Counted from the stretch's first letter, positions 24,204-36,868 are shown. The stretch is 64,000 nucleotides of DNA from Siphonodentalium dalli (GCA_032622095.1 CP136061.1:191648369-191712368); one strand, 5' to 3'. Made by a program: numbers and translations. Notes: a model not told the origin generated them from the sequence alone.

Positions 24204-24316
24204 TACAGTAATGCCCTAAATAATCGACAACCACAGCCATATTTCCAACTAAATCCTGAAAAATTACCCATAATTCTACAGTGGTTAAGGAGTCGATCAT
24301 TTAGGGCATTACTGTA
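24204..24316. repeat. Family D hairpin MITE, internally deleted
   Basis: Both tips are present (TACAGTAATGCCCTAAATAA and its complement), but the arms are shortened to 113 bp total. Confidence 0.8.
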
Positions 24317-24699
24317 GTGCACTGCACAGAGTATCCCCAAAAATGTTGCTGTTGCCACAGTTTGTGATATGGACTCTATTATCCTTCTTAGTAAAAACAA
24401 TGATAATACCACATATCAATAAACAAAATACATGAATTGAGATTGGAAATTGAGATTGGAAATAGAGCAGAACATTTAAATTAAGTTGTGACATGCATTA
24501 CTAGCTTGTATTCTCAATGAGGAATGCTGAGTGCAATAAACATTTGGTAGCGTATAAGTAATAGTATAATGTATAAGTTCTCACGGCTCACACAGGTGAT
24601 ACATTTTTTCTGTAGTCTTTACTTGACGAAGTTTCAGAGTTTTTCCAAGGCCCTATATTCTGAATAGCAATGCCTGCCAATTATGCAAGCATTCCTCAA

Positions 24700-24915
24700 A
24701 ATATGGGGCTGGGCATTTGCAGAATGAGGTCCCCAAAGGGTTAATTTATTAATGCACAGCAGGCTAGCATCACCAAATTCATTATCTGGGGATCTCATTC
24801 AGCATGGCCTCATCTGCTATGGGAGACCTAGACACAGATTTAAGTTCCCAGATTATGATGATGGTGATATGCACCCATTGGACACCTCAATTACACATTG
24901 TGTCATCTGCCATTT
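24700..24915 (+). repeat. Family E element, left half
   Basis: A hairpin with GCAGAATGAGGTCCCCAAAG and GGGGATCTCATTCAGC arms, then CATCTGCTATGGGAGACC and TTAAGTTCCCAG. Confidence 0.7.
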
Positions 24916-25157
24916 TGGGAATAAAGGGAGACTAAACTAAAAAAGAAAAAGAACCATTCTAAAGCAGTTTCTAAAGAAACTAGAAAAACCCAGGACAGGA
25001 ACCCTGAATGTTACATTGGAAATTTCTAAATCACTATTTCCCTTTAATTTAAAAATATGTGTTATATTGCTTCCATTACAGATCTCCCATAATAATTCCG
25101 CTGATGGAAACTTATTTTTCTTCAGAAAGTTATCAAAAGCATGAAATAAGTACAAAC

Positions 25158-25348
25158 TTTGAGAATTTCGATTATTTTTAGCTTGGTATCCATGACAACA
25201 GTGTCTTCGACAGGCTCTCTTTTCTTGAGGGTCATATCCGATAGTGAGTTATCCTGATCCTGGAGACCAGAGCCCTGGTTACTGGAAAATATTGATGCGA
25301 TCTGGCTGACTCCCGTAAAATTCCTATTCAGTCCTGCACCATGGAGAC
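25158..25348 (-). CDS. ITPR: ITPR exon 17 (variable loop and conserved helix)
   Basis: 191 nt, phase 1 to 0, LHGAGLNRNFTGVSQIAS to IIEILK. The first 45 codons form a Ser/Gln/Asp-rich linker, variable in the family. The last 15 (VVMDTKLKIIEIL) are nearly invariant. The exon feeds either canonical exon 18 at 23.8 kb or the candidate alternative at 15.2 kb, because both begin in phase 0. The donor AAA|GTTTGT is weak, which would suit regulated splicing. Confidence 0.92.
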
Positions 25349-26198
25349 CTGTAAACATAGGAAGATCAAGTTTTACAACACATTGGTAATTTAGTCCCTT
25401 TGATTTATCACTTTGGCGGGTCAGTATCCTATATACATCAGCCCCGTAGATGCATATATTTGCAAAATTACACTGAGTAATGATAGATTTATTTTATGGA
25501 CTGTAGTAATAAATTAATTATTCTGAATATCCGATCATCTAGTGGCACCATATATAGGTGTAAATTAAACACTTTCTTATGCTCGTATGCCACGCAGCAT
25601 TATTTAAATGGGTGCAACCATTTTGGTCAGTTAATAATGGCATTAATAAAGTGTGCACACACAACTCCACACCATGCTACTTCTTTCCAATTGATAAGTG
25701 TTGTATTTTTAAAGTGCGATTAACACTATAAACTATAAGTTTTAACACTATAAACATCTTTTTATGCACATATGCAGATGCTGTTCATATAATAGGCTGA
25801 TTTTGCAACATTATGGGTGCGCAAATATGACACTATCATAGACTATTGAAAATGACATAAATGTTGTTCCACCCACAAATCGTATGATGACATAAATAAA
25901 AAAGTTATCTTTAGGCCAAATAAAAAATATTATTTGAGTCTCATATCTATTATTTAATTATTAATAGATAAGGGAAGCTATCATGATCCATGCCTACGAT
26001 GTTTAGCAATTCAACAAAGTGTTATAGCTTTCAATATATGAAGTAAATAAGGCTAAGGCATTTTCATTATGTATGCTGTTGTTGGGTAAATTAGCCATTA
26101 GTTTCGAAAATTTGATGAGTAAAATGGACTGATAGAAGAAGAGGGATGTGTTCTCATAGAAATTTGACTCTCTTTTACAAATACAAGACATTCAAACT
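25349..26198. other. Intron stretch without recognised content
   Basis: AT-rich sequence between exon 17 and a family A remnant. No exon, RNA gene or repeat family was recognised. Confidence 0.5.
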
Positions 26199-26317
26199 TT
26201 AACCCTTTCACGGTGCGAGATGTGATGGTGCAGCATTAAAGATCCTGTGCCAGTGCATTATCTTATATATGCAAGTCTCTGCAAAATTTCAGGAAGCTCC
26301 AGTCATGGAAGGGTTAA
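26199..26317 (+). repeat. Family A TTAA element, short deletion derivative
   Basis: Both tips are kept (TTAACCCTTTCACGG, and GTCATGGAAGGGTTAA at the right). One hairpin and most of the interior are lost. Confidence 0.75.
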
Positions 26318-26507
26318 GTATCATTTATAATGGCAACTGACCCATATCGCACAATTTTTCATAACACAGTTTTCTTAATCAGTATGGGAGAATTCTTGAA
26401 ATAGTTCTAACAAAGTTTGATAGGGTCATGTGCTCATTTTGAGTAAAATATTGACAAAATTCTATGAGAAGTTTGACATTCTGTTGTTCGTGGAGGCAAA
26501 ACATTTT

Positions 26508-26970
26508 ACTCCTTTGATTACTGAATGGATTCTCCCATTAATTTCTAGAAGAATACATTGGCATATATGCTCTTTATTTGCATAGATATTCAGATCATAG
26601 AAGCAGATCACAGGTAGAGAAACACTCCACAAATTCATTTATACATATGTTACCTAATAAGTTCAATAAAGAGCTTAACCCTTCCATGACTGAGCTTACT
26701 GAAACCACTATGCCAATGCATTGTCTTATACATGCGAGCCTCACATATATAAGAGAATACATTGGCCTAACAAAATTTACCGTAACCTTGTAAGCCAGTG
26801 CATACTCTTATATATGGGAGACTCGCATATATAAGAGAATGCACTGGCACAGGATCTTTAATGCTGCACCAGCGCATCTCCATCATGAAAGGGTTAAGGC
26901 TGCATGTTAAGCTTATTAGCAGAACATCCCTACACAAGAATCAATGGAAATCAAGCAACTACTCATCAGT
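26508..26970. repeat. Degraded family B-like element with nested family A copy (26675-26897)
   Basis: The outer element (ATGGATTCTCCCATTAATTT to CAACTACTCATCAGTGAGTA) is split at a TTAA by a family A copy with tips TTAACCCTTCCATGAC and CATGAAAGGGTTAA. The outer type matches the degraded copy at 31730-31922. Confidence 0.7.
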
Positions 26971-27039
26971 GAGTATTATATCACCCCTAACAATATACAT
27001 GAATATATAATTGTATTTGTACACTTTCAAGTATATATT

Positions 27040-27795
27040 TTAAATAAAAACAAGAGATGACAACAGCCAGGGCTGGAAAACCCCCCACCATGGCAATTCG
27101 AAGTGACAAAGTATGGGAGAGATATCTGGTTTGATGGGAAAACATCCCGATCATTTTCATTTAAACTAAGATAAATAAATGTAGAACGGAAAACATGAAC
27201 AAAACAAATGAACACTCAATTGATTGCCATCATAATAGTGAACAGCCATAACAAGTTTCAATTACATCCATCAACCGGTGATGGAGATATATACAAAAAA
27301 CCAACACATCCAAATGTACAAAGATGAATAACTCTAGAATGGAAAATCCAGAAAAAAAACAATTGAATGCTCCTTTGAATGGCCTCATAGTAGTGAACAT
27401 CCATGGCAAATTTCATTAAGATTTGTCAACCGGTGGTGGAGATATCTGCTCGGTTGGACAAAAAAACCTACATTTCCAGATAAACAAAGATGAATAAGTC
27501 TGAAATAAAAAATCCAAAAAAATGTTTGAACAATCCGTTGAAAGTCCTCATAGTAGTGAACATCCATATCAAATTTCATTGAGATTCATCAACCAGTGGT
27601 GGAGATGTTGGCTCAGACGGGAAAAAAAACATTTCCAGATAAACAAAGACGAATAACTTTAAAACGAAAAATCAAGAAAAAAACGTTTGAACAATCTGTT
27701 GAAAGTCCTCATAATAATGAACATCCATACCAAATTTCATTCAGATCTGACAACTGGTGTTTGAGATATCTGCCTGGACGGGGGTGAGGATGAGG
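27040..27795. repeat. Tandem ~160-bp units (GGACGGAC-type), about four
   Basis: Units share CATTTCCAGATAAACAAAGA, GAATAACT, CATAGTAGTGAACATCCATA, CAAATTTCATT.AGAT and TGGTGGAGATATCTGC. The array begins with a CCCCCCACCATGGC word, also seen at the start of the 48.8-kb array. Confidence 0.75.
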
Positions 27796-27828
27796 TGAGG
27801 GTATTATTATCCTATCCTATCTGGGTTG

Positions 27829-28072
27829 ACCCCCTTTCAATATTGAATGGATTCTCCCATTTAGTTATAAAAGTATACATGGGGATGGTCTATTATTCCA
27901 TTGGAGAAAAGCAGACGACGGACGAACGAAAAGATAATACAAGAGCAGAAGGATTCATATTCTTTGGTGGGTGATGTTCAGATAATAAGTTCAGGAAACA
28001 TCGTCGTTGAACTTATTATCTGAACAATTACTAAGGTAACTACTTGTCAATGAGTATATAGAAAAGAAATAT
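27829..28072 (+). repeat. Family B element, 12 nt from exon 16
   Basis: The body AATGGATTCTCCCATTTAGT, the GATGTTCAGATAATAAGTTC / GAACTTATTATCTGAACAAT palindrome, and a degraded right tip (TATAGAAAAGAAATATTAAA). It ends about 12 nt from the exon 16 donor. Confidence 0.75.
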
Positions 28073-28084
28073 TAAAATACTAAC

Positions 28085-28226
28085 CGACTGAACCATGACC
28101 AAGGCCAGGAGTGATTGCATGTTCTGCAGAATAATCGAGAATACTTAGTAACGTTTTAGTGAGCCGCAACAGATCACTGAATGTGTAGAAGCCAAAATAT
28201 ATCAAATGCCGAGCTAGATTAACAAT
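28085..28226 (-). CDS. ITPR: ITPR exon 16 (helical domain)
   Basis: 142 nt, phase 0 to 1, [20 protein letters not shown] to GLGHGSV plus G. [25 protein letters not shown] is highly conserved. After ILDY it enters the variable loop that holds the SIII splice insert in mammalian ITPR1. The loop here is short. A family B repeat ends only about 12 nt past the donor GTTAGT. Confidence 0.94.
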
Positions 28227-28268
28227 CTGAAATGAAGAAAGAAATAACTCACAGTAAGATTTAGCATA

Positions 28269-28482
28269 TTAACCCTTTGTGTACTAAATGGATAAAAGAA
28301 TACATTGAAAGGGTCTATTATTCATTTAGAGGGATGTTCAAGAAATTAAATGAGCAGATGAGAGACAATAGAAAGTGCAGAAGGCATCCTATTCATTGGT
28401 GGGAAATGTTCAGATAATATTATCTGAACATGTTCTATGGGATAACTACTCATCAGTGAGTATTTAGTATAGAAAAGATTAA
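28269..28482 (+). repeat. Family B TTAA element
   Basis: The tips are TTAACCCTTTGTGTACTAAA and AGTATAGAAAAGATTAA. The central palindrome is tight (AATGTTCAGATAATATTATC continuing into TGAACATG). Confidence 0.8.
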
Positions 28483-28940
28483 GGAAATAGTCTATATAAT
28501 ATTATAATGTTTCTAATGAAATAACAATATCCCATGTGGCATAGTTTTGGCACAGGTAACTATGGATTATATTAGGAGCAATATGTTGAATGAAGTTAAA
28601 ATTACTTTGTGGTACATATGAGAACAAAAACAGGTTTTACCACACTTTTATTTCATCAATTTCAAAAATAATTACTATCTTGATATTGTCCATATATATG
28701 TGAATTTAGCACAAGTTACAGAAAATTTATGAAATATTTTAATGAAAAACTGCACATGACTATTGAAAGTAATATATATATGGTCCTTGTATTAACCCTT
28801 TATCTGCTAAATGCGACAACACCATCCTACAGAAATATCACATAAAAAGTTTTTCTGTTCTACAAATATCAAATTTGAAAACAAATTCAATGAATTTTTG
28901 AAGCATACAACTTCAAGATAGGCAATTAGTTTGAAATTAC

Positions 28941-29091
28941 CTCAAATGTTAGCTCATTTTGTTTTTTGTCACCAAATGACCAGGCATGATTCCCAGTAAT
29001 GTCGGTCAGGTAATTCTCAACAAACTTGATTGTTCGTGAGAATTTTTGTTTCACTTTCTCTTTGTCCAAATCCTTGTTGTGTGACTCATAG
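28941..29091 (-). CDS. ITPR: ITPR exon 15 (helical domain)
   Basis: 151 nt, phase 2 to 0, YESHNKDLDKEKVKQKFSRT to QNELTFE. The pattern KxKFxxTxxFVExYLxD and NxLTFE matches the family. The loop ITGNHAWSFGDKK is variable in relatives. Confidence 0.94.
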
Positions 29092-29205
29092 CTGTACAGA
29101 ATATACAAAAGCAAATTAATATCAAGTAACCTTGTGTTGTGCTCTATTAGAACAGCAAATAATTATAAATGAAAAGTTGACACAGAATCCATTGAGAGAC
29201 TGTCC

Positions 29206-29297
29206 TTAACCCTTCCATGACTCGCATATAAAAGAGAATGCACTGGCACAGGATCTTTATTGCTGCACCGGCGCAGCTCCCATCATGAAAGGGTTAA
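29206..29297 (+). repeat. Family A TTAA element, 92-bp deletion derivative
   Basis: The tips are TTAACCCTTCCATGACTCG and CATCATGAAAGGGTTAA, with only one half-hairpin between them (GAATGCACTGGC). Confidence 0.8.
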
Positions 29298-29679
29298 CAG
29301 AATATAAGAGGGGACTCAGTGGCATAGTTATGAGGGTGCCAAAGGGAAACCTGCCTTCAGCCCAACCCATAGCTGGATGCAACAAAAACACCTGTATTAA
29401 TTGTCAACTCAAATGGCATAAAATTAAATTCATTTGCATACTTTCTCAGGGTAGGTCCCACAGGCCAACTATTTATTTAGAGCTAGGGGTCACAAGATTG
29501 ATCCTAATTGTATTTCGGTCAAACAATGGAGAAAGTAGTGCTTTATTCTCAGCCATTATTCATGGGTTAAAAGAAAACGTAATAACATATTTAAAGAAGA
29601 GAAGGCTTCGGTTGTTTGTTCCCGATATTTCAACAAATCTTCTAGAATCTTGGAAAAGTTCTTAAACACTATGACTTAC

Positions 29680-29835
29680 TCTTCTATAGATATATCGGTG
29701 GGTATCTCTGACCATAGTCTGGCAAGGTTGACTGGCTTCACCTGTTCTTGGGGGTCCCTATCCACATGCATGTGTAGCATGAGACGACAGAATGATGCTC
29801 GAATATCAGACGGAAGGACAATATCGGACATACAA
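29680..29835 (-). CDS. ITPR: ITPR exon 14 (helical domain)
   Basis: 156 nt, phase 2 to 2, [20 protein letters not shown] to [11 protein letters not shown] plus GA. The segment [15 protein letters not shown] is essentially invariant in animal ITPRs. The donor is GTAAGT, a perfect consensus. Confidence 0.96.
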
Positions 29836-30763
29836 CTAAAAAGAAAATCATTTTAGATTATTTAATAGTGAGTTCTAGAGAAATAAATAAAATGTTCAAA
29901 TTATTGTGCAATTGAGTATTTCCATAAAAATACTGTTGAATTATTTAATCCTTAGACATCAAGTGGCAGCCAGATTTACTTCAATATTGCTGTGATAGAT
30001 GAAATGAAACAATTTTCTACAGAAAACATTCTCTTCCAGCATGTGTTTTATAATCATGATTCATTTCAATAAAGAAAAGTGATTTCATATTCTGGAGATC
30101 TATATAAAAATATGTTATGCCTCACGATCGGTAGATGTTTAACCCATCCCTTGGCGATCGTAAATTACTATGATTGGAATCATAATTATAATAGTACATA
30201 ACATACTGTTATGTACTATTGTGGACAAATGAACATAACAACATAGATTATTAGAATTTATGGGTCAAATATCAAGACATTCTTTTGAAGATTGCTCTTA
30301 AGTTATCATTTAGACAATGACAATATTATGATTTCTAAGTAAAACAAAGGCACACAAGTCTGTCATAAATCATTGTTCCATGACAAAATTATAACTTGAC
30401 CTTTCTTGATCTATTTACCGTTTACCAAATATCAAGAAATTCTGTTTAACATTGTTCAAGTTATCATCTGGACAACACAAAAATTAATTATAGCAATCAC
30501 AACGTGCCCACAGGGCGCATTTTTGCTTTTCATGTTTAGGCATGTAAGACGTCATTAATTTTTAGGTTATTAGTAGTAGCACTACACCTAATTATCACCA
30601 TATGATTATTGTAATATCGAAACGCAGCATGTGTGGTTGCTCATATTATCTGTTGAGAAAGGGACATAGCTCTGTAAAAACTAATCTGGTAGTAATGGCT
30701 CCACGCCCCCATGCATGGACATGCTGATTATAATAATCCTCCGAAAAAGTATTATTGGCTGAC
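29836..30763. other. Intron stretch without recognised content
   Basis: AT-rich intron between exons 14 and 13. A short inverted motif (ATAGTACATAACATACTGTTATGTACTAT) is at 30192-30220. Nothing else was recognised. Confidence 0.5.
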
Positions 30764-30859
30764 CTTAATATCAAGTCGATGGTTAACTGTGAAGTGAGTT
30801 TGTTGATAGCCAGATACTGTCGATCCAAGCACATATGTGAGAATAAATCAAGCTGATGC
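30764..30859 (-). CDS. ITPR: ITPR exon 13 (RIH/helical domain)
   Basis: 96 nt, phase 2 to 2, [20 protein letters not shown] to [17 protein letters not shown] is a strong family signature. At the 3' junction AG joins T of exon 14, giving Ser where most relatives have Arg. Confidence 0.95.
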
Positions 30860-30977
30860 CTGTAAATAAAAAATTCACAGAACAAATAAATGAGTTGTTC
30901 TCTGCTAATCACTCCTGTGGTGACTAGGTTCAAAGGAAAAACAGAATCTTTGTCTAATAGCTTACATGAGTGTTAAT

Positions 30978-31189
30978 TTAATCCTTTCTATACTAAATGG
31001 ATTCTCCCATTCAGTTATAAAAGTATACATTGGAAAGGTCTATTATTCATTTGAGGGATGTCTGGGTAATGTAAGCAGATGACAGATTATACAAGCACAG
31101 AAGGAGTTATGGTCGTTTGTTGAACTTATGATCTGAACATTTTCTAAGAGAACTACTCATCAATGGGTATTTAGTATAGAAAGGGTTAA
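30978..31189 (+). repeat. Family B TTAA element
   Basis: The left tip is TTAATCCTTTCTATACTAAA and the right tip AGTATAGAAAGGGTTAA. One palindrome arm is deleted in the middle. Confidence 0.82.
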
Positions 31190-31729
31190 AAAAGTGTCCA
31201 TATTTCAGTTTGTATTTATTTTCCCTTTTATTAACTACTGTATGAGTTTCCCAAACAAACACCTGGAAGAAAGCTTATTTGATGTTTCCTTGCATGGCTA
31301 TTTAGAATCAGACTATTTTATTTGATGACAAATCAATACATAAATAATTCATTACAAAGTACTCAAGAAAAGAAATGAGTTGTCATGACCTATAAGGTCG
31401 TCTTGCTGTCGCCACCATAAAATTATAAAGTTAATTAATCAATTTGATTCTTTAAACTAAATCTGGTCCTATGACATGTGAGGACTGGTATAATCTACTT
31501 TTTTCTACCATGTTCAAAATACAATCTATACATTAGTGACAACAGCATCTTAGTAAATTATGATGTGTTGATTCCAGTATAATGGCTTAATATTACATTG
31601 TAATATATATATCTAAAGGTGCAAAAAAAGGCTATTATGCATTGTAACAAATTTAACTAAAATCATAAACAATTTGGTGTGCATACACGTGATCATGTCT
31701 AATACAGACAAGGAGCAAAGGGGTGATTA

Positions 31730-31922
31730 ACAAAGGATCCATTTTCATTTGTAGGGATGTTGTGATAAGCATAATACAAGCATAGACACATCATATGGAT
31801 TCCATTCATTCAATCAGGTTAGAGACTACTTGCGTACAAACTTACCAGCTGAGCATCCCTAAAAGTGAATAAATGCAAATCAAGCAACTACCCATCACTG
31901 AATATTCAGTTATGAAAGAGCT
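31730..31922. repeat. Degraded family B-like element next to exon 12
   Basis: Shares ATCCATTTTCATTTGTAGGG, AGCTGAGCATCCCTAAAAGT, CAAGCAACTACCCATCACTG and a worn TTATGAAAGAGCTAA tip with the outer element at 26.5 kb. It ends 27 nt from the exon 12 donor. Confidence 0.55.
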
Positions 31923-31948
31923 AATACTTTACAACCAGCAGAACACAC

Positions 31949-32149
31949 CTGTAGTATTCAAGTATTTCCTTGTCGACCGTGACATTCTCTGCTGTTCCGC
32001 GGGCTAGCTCCTGTATGCTCTTATGCCTCTTTCCCTTGTCCCATACCAGTACAACATCCTCCTCTTCTTCTATCTTCCGTATTGGCTCGACCTGCTCACC
32101 ATCCTCATTACTCACCTCCAGTTCCAGCTCCACTTCAGTCTTTTGAATT
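31949..32149 (-). CDS. ITPR: ITPR exon 12 (acidic linker and helical repeat)
   Basis: 201 nt, phase 2 to 2. It begins IQKTEVELELEVSNEDGEQV, continues through an acidic run (KIEEEEDVVLVW) and ends with the conserved KSIQELARG and EILEYY. Its first half is divergent, as in other family members where this loop is acidic. The last half is the start of the helical domain after the binding core. The exon ends 27 nt from a degraded TTAA-type repeat. Confidence 0.93.
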
Positions 32150-32839
32150 CTGTATGATTTATTTAAGAGTTATTATAAATCAATACATGAATTTGTCTGG
32201 GCCAATTAAATTACAAAACTTAACTTCTATTTGAGTGAATGAAAATTTAGATAAAAGGTCGGCGACCATACGTCCCCCTGAAAAAAGATGGTTTTCTTAG
32301 GAGGTTGGTTTTTAAGAACAAAAAAAATTGAACTTTGGTAAAAATCATTCAAAAATTGAATGGTAAAAAGTTTTCTGAGTCAAGAAACTGGAATAACTCA
32401 GTGAAAAATAATATTTTCCGTCGTCCATATACATGTTGCACATCAGCTTGTATATTGGTAACAATATATTAAAGTTTTAATTTACTACATTCGATACTGT
32501 GTGAATATTTGGTAACACAATGAAGGTACCCATAAAGTGTATGGACACACAAAGCCCCGATGGACGGAGGTAATTTCTATAGTCCCCCAAAAAAAGTAAC
32601 GGTTGGCAAATCTGCTAAATATGAGAACCAAGTTAGCGATAATAATAATTAATGGAAATAATTCTCTTAAAATTTTCTTTTTATCAAATTTTTATGCTTC
32701 TTGGTCATCTTTATATCGTCTTAGTGAGAAACTCAGAACAAAACCTTAGGGGGTGTCGACCTGAATACTTGATAATAGCATGTAAGAGTAGATAAGTAAA
32801 GTAGATATGACACATAACATATACAGTATATTGACTAAC
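32150..32839. other. Intron stretch without recognised content
   Basis: AT-rich intron between exons 12 and 11. I recognise no repeat family or RNA gene. Confidence 0.5.
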
Positions 32840-32959
32840 CTAGTTTCTATGAGGATATCTGAGTTTTTGTCGCTGAGAATACATTTACAGATGAGCTCTT
32901 GTGTCAACGGAATGGCTACTTTATTTGATACACACAGCTGTGACAGATAATCAAGAAAC
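32840..32959 (-). CDS. ITPR: ITPR exon 11 (end of IP3-binding core)
   Basis: 120 nt, phase 2 to 2, [17 protein letters not shown] to SDILIET plus AG. FLDYLSxLCVS, IPLTQELIC and NSDILIET are family landmarks ending the IP3-binding core (about residue 604 in mammals). The acceptor is CTTCCAG and the donor GTTAGT. Confidence 0.95.
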
Positions 32960-33059
32960 CTGGAAGAAAACAACAACAGCATGAACAATGACAGAAAGGA
33001 ATAAATAATAATAATGACCAGTTTTATATAGCGATTAACCAATTACTTGCTCTAACACG

Positions 33060-33412
33060 CTTGGTACAATATTACCCCAGTCATTTGTACAAGCCAACCA
33101 GTGAACCGGCTGCAGCCATTGCAGGCAGTCAGCTTGTCATACTGAAGAGCATCAGAGCATGTTCTGATCAAACTAGAGCAGCGGTACTCGTTTAACTAAT
33201 GAGTGACCTTGCTCAAGGGTCACAACTTGGCGTGGGTTTTGAAACAGCGAGCAATCCGACAATTGCATGTTGCTCAAAGCGGCCAAACCACTGCTGTGTG
33301 GAGACTCAATGACCGGCGACGTGCTACGAACCCATATCGATGTGTTTACAGTGAATACAAGTCCGACACGCTAACCACTGGACTCCACACTAATAAAACA
33401 GACCTTGGCTAA
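33060..33412 (-). repeat. tRNA-derived SINE, minus strand
   Basis: Read on the minus strand, the head has an A-box-like TGGTTAGCGTGTCGG (about 33366-33380) and a B-box-like GGGTTCGTAGCAC (about 33320-33333), 30-50 nt apart as in tRNA promoters. The body contains the word TTGTGACCCTTGAGCAAGG, seen in many marine-animal SINE-like repeats. It is CpG-richer than its surroundings. No clear tail or target duplication was identified. Confidence 0.55.
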
Positions 33413-33990
33413 TTGTAGCAAAGATTATTTATGCATGTTTGTTGACAGTATATGAAAAAAACATTTCCCCCCATCAGACATTTCTGATCATCAGACATCT
33501 TTCAGTGTTAATTCTTTCAAACAACTTTTAAAGGCCCATTTAATTTTCAAGTCACCGATTAATTGTTTATAATGCCTTGATATATGGTTTTAATAACAAA
33601 CTATGACATAAAATATGATTAAAATACTATAATCCATCATCATTTGGATTGTCTGTGTCTCAGAAGCTGCCCATAGTGTAATAGAAAATAGATGAAATCA
33701 TAGAAACATTTCCCCTGTTTCGCTCCCAGAATGCAACCGAATTCAAACTAAGATATAAGAGTTATTCCGCTTCCATTGAAAATAATAGACTTTGCACTAT
33801 AGTCCATATGAAACATAAGCGCAGAAAGCATGTTGGTACCTAAACAAAAAAAACATGTTCACAGTTTATAAGTTGATAATACAATGTTTTGGAGCTTCCT
33901 CTTTCAAATGGTATATAATATGGCATATATTATTATATAATGTGATCTGGTGTTTGAAAATGAAGTGAGCCTTTAACAAATCTATTGTCA

Positions 33991-34230
33991 TTAACCTGTT
34001 ATATACCAAATACTCATTGGCAAGTAGATCTCTTAGGATATGTTTAGATAACAATTTCAACAAACTTTTTATCTGAACATTTCCCTCCAAAATTAATAGG
34101 ATTTCTTCTGTAGTTGTATTATCTGTCATCTGATCAATTTTCCTGAAAACCCCTTCAAATGAATAATAGACATTCCAATGTATACTTTTGTTACTGAATT
34201 GGAGATTCCATTTAGTATAGAAAGGGTTAA
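33991..34230 (-). repeat. Family B TTAA element, minus orientation
   Basis: The left tip is TTAACCTGTTATATACC and the right tip AGTATAGAAAGGGTTAA. The body includes CCAATGTATACTTTTGTTAC, the complement of the plus-strand copies. Confidence 0.8.
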
Positions 34231-36868
34231 GTTAGAAACAGGCTATTACATTCTAAGATTGTACAAGAATCGGATCAGAGATGTGGGGTCGAGTTGCGGC
34301 AGCTATGTCAAACATGGGCTTGGATTGAAAATGCATTAATTGTAACAGGCTACCATACACAACACTGTTGAGGAAGTCTGACATACCAGATATTTCCCCA
34401 TGAACCGACTATGCCAAAGTTACTGTGCTATCGCGATCAAAGAAACTCTGCTCAAAATACACGTACCTGGCCAATTATCGAACTCGATCAAGACATTTTT
34501 GAGCAAGTCACATATGCAGAATATAACATAAACAGTTGATATTTGTTCACGCTATCAACATTTGTAGACTCTGGCCCACCGCCCACCAAAACACCCTGAA
34601 GCCACATATTTCTTAAGGTAAAATAATGTTTACATAAATAAAATTTGTTTCACGGACTGTTGACGGGTCTCATTGATCTTTATTAATTGAGGGGTCATCT
34701 TCAAATCCAAATACAAACTGTTTTAATGATATACTTAAGGTTGCCATGGCCCTTGCCAACTTCAAGTAGGGCTTCATGGTTTTTTGGTATTTAGTCATAC
34801 CGCGGTTTTAATTTTAAAATCGTGTAGTCAATATTGGATTACTTGAATAGTCTGTATATCGCGGCACACTATATTTTCTTCTTTTAGTCAGTTTTTCGAC
34901 AGCAAACGTAAACAAAATTATTACATTCCAAGGAAATAATGCGTGCTTGTAAATATGAACAAGATTAAGAACAAGAGCCAGTGAGGCGAAACGAGAACCA
35001 GCGAGACGAGATGATAACCAGCCAAAAAAGACTCCCAGAGCATAACTGCAGAAAAGTGCGAAAAGTAATTATAACAAAGGCGGTGTCAACATGTTGTATG
35101 CTGATAGATGTGTATTTATAGTCATCTCATATGCAGCTCAAATTAGCGACACAAAGCAATAATTAGGCCATAATCGCCATCCATACAATTACGAAATGCA
35201 AACTATACTCTCACAATTGATTCCATGCTAATGTTTACCCATCATTGAGACACCATGGATAAATACGTATTGCTTGGAGATGCCCTAACATTTTTAGCAT
35301 AATCTGGAATTAAATCCCCTCATGGTGTAACTTCTTTAGAAAATGAGGGGTGAAGGAAAGGGTGAAGGAAAGCGCTGATAGACCATCCCGGGTTTAGCCC
35401 CCCAAAAAACGAACCAATTTGATTCTTGAGATTGGACTTTATTTGTGTACTTTGACAAAATTGTTTGGATAACCATGTCAGTTCAGTGTTGTTATTTTCG
35501 CACGTTAAATATGCTTTGTTATGAAATAAAAATTGTGAATTAAATGCTTGTTATTTTTGCGTAAAGTCCTATTTTCGTGTGTCCATGTGACACTGCTTTC
35601 ACACACGAATATTGAATTGTGTGCTGCAATTCCAAAGGATCTTGACTAACAAAATGTTTGGACATTATTCTTGATGGTATTTAGTCATATTGCAGTATTT
35701 CATTAAATATCGTAGTCGGTATTATGAAGGCGGATACAGTGAAACCATAACTTCAAGTCATGTCAAACCATCCCTTATTCACAAATTTAACACTTTCATC
35801 ACTGAATATACAGATATTGATAACCCAGAACCCTGAATTTACAGCTTGCCAAAGTACATTATTGACTCCCTGATGTATTGCTCAAATACTATATTTAGAG
35901 TGATGTTGGGTATGGCAAACTACATGTTTTTATGATCGCTAGGAAGTGTCCTTCAAATTGTGTTATATACTAGTTGTGCATGCTTTCAAATGTTTTACCC
36001 AATCCGCTCATTGAACCTAATTACTTTATCAAAGGAGGGAAAATACCAGTACTAACCAAGTATTCACAAAAAGAAGTCATTTGACCGAAGTAGACATATT
36101 GTCCCACATTTAGGCCCACATGCATTTAATTGTGATTATGCTGATAAATTATGAGTAACTTTCTAACTAAAACAACTACCAATGACTTGATCGGGTTCCC
36201 AAAATGTTTATGAATGTCGATGTCATGTTTATAACATCCACCCACAACTATTATTATTTAAGTTGTGTGGTACGGAGATTTTTTTTAACATTTGTGTCGA
36301 AAATATGAGACAACATACGGATAACACAAATAAAACATCGTTAGAAAGGTCAACATAATCTTCTTCATTTCATAAACTTATAATTTTATAGGTACAGGTT
36401 TGTAATAAACAATAATAAACCAATTTGCATGTGACTTAAAACAAAACACCTGTCGCCAGTATTGGCAGTATTGCAATTTTTAGTAAACCCCAAAATAGTA
36501 ATTATGACGTCATATATGTGCTGTCTATATTTAGGCTGGTAAAATCTCTTTATGTTACATACATGTTAGGTCTGCGTCTGCACCAATCAATTAGTATTGA
36601 TACCAAATATCTCCCAAACGATATCCAAGTCGCTAACGAATAAAATCATTTGTTTATCCTTGGAATTATTGTATTATTCCCGAATATTATGCTCTGCTCG
36701 CTACAGGTAAAGTGGGCAGCCCAGTTGAAAGAATTAATAAAATTAAAATGAAAGAAAACATTCATATTTAGGACTAATTTTTACATGAAGACATTTTCAT
36801 AAAAATTGATATCCTGCGAGAATCAAGCCAATAAAATGGACAAAATATAACCATGTGATTTTTGTTAC
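34231..36868. other. Long intron stretch, mostly unrecognised
   Basis: This is part of the 3.9-kb intron between exons 10 and 11. A paired word GGTATTTAGTCATA followed by TCG.GTAGTC recurs at 34788 and 35679, suggesting an old dispersed repeat. At 34975-35030, GAGCCAGTGAGGCGAAACGA is followed by a near copy (GAACCAGCGAGACGAGATGA). No exon was found. Confidence 0.5.

Noticed and set aside
29285-29665. 126-codon plus-strand open frame
   Set aside because: It starts inside a family A element tip and is antisense to the ITPR exon 14-15 intron. No recognisable domain.
33866-34129. Minus-strand frame with a leucine-rich, armadillo-like look
   Set aside because: It is the translation of a family B element, which recurs elsewhere without an open frame.
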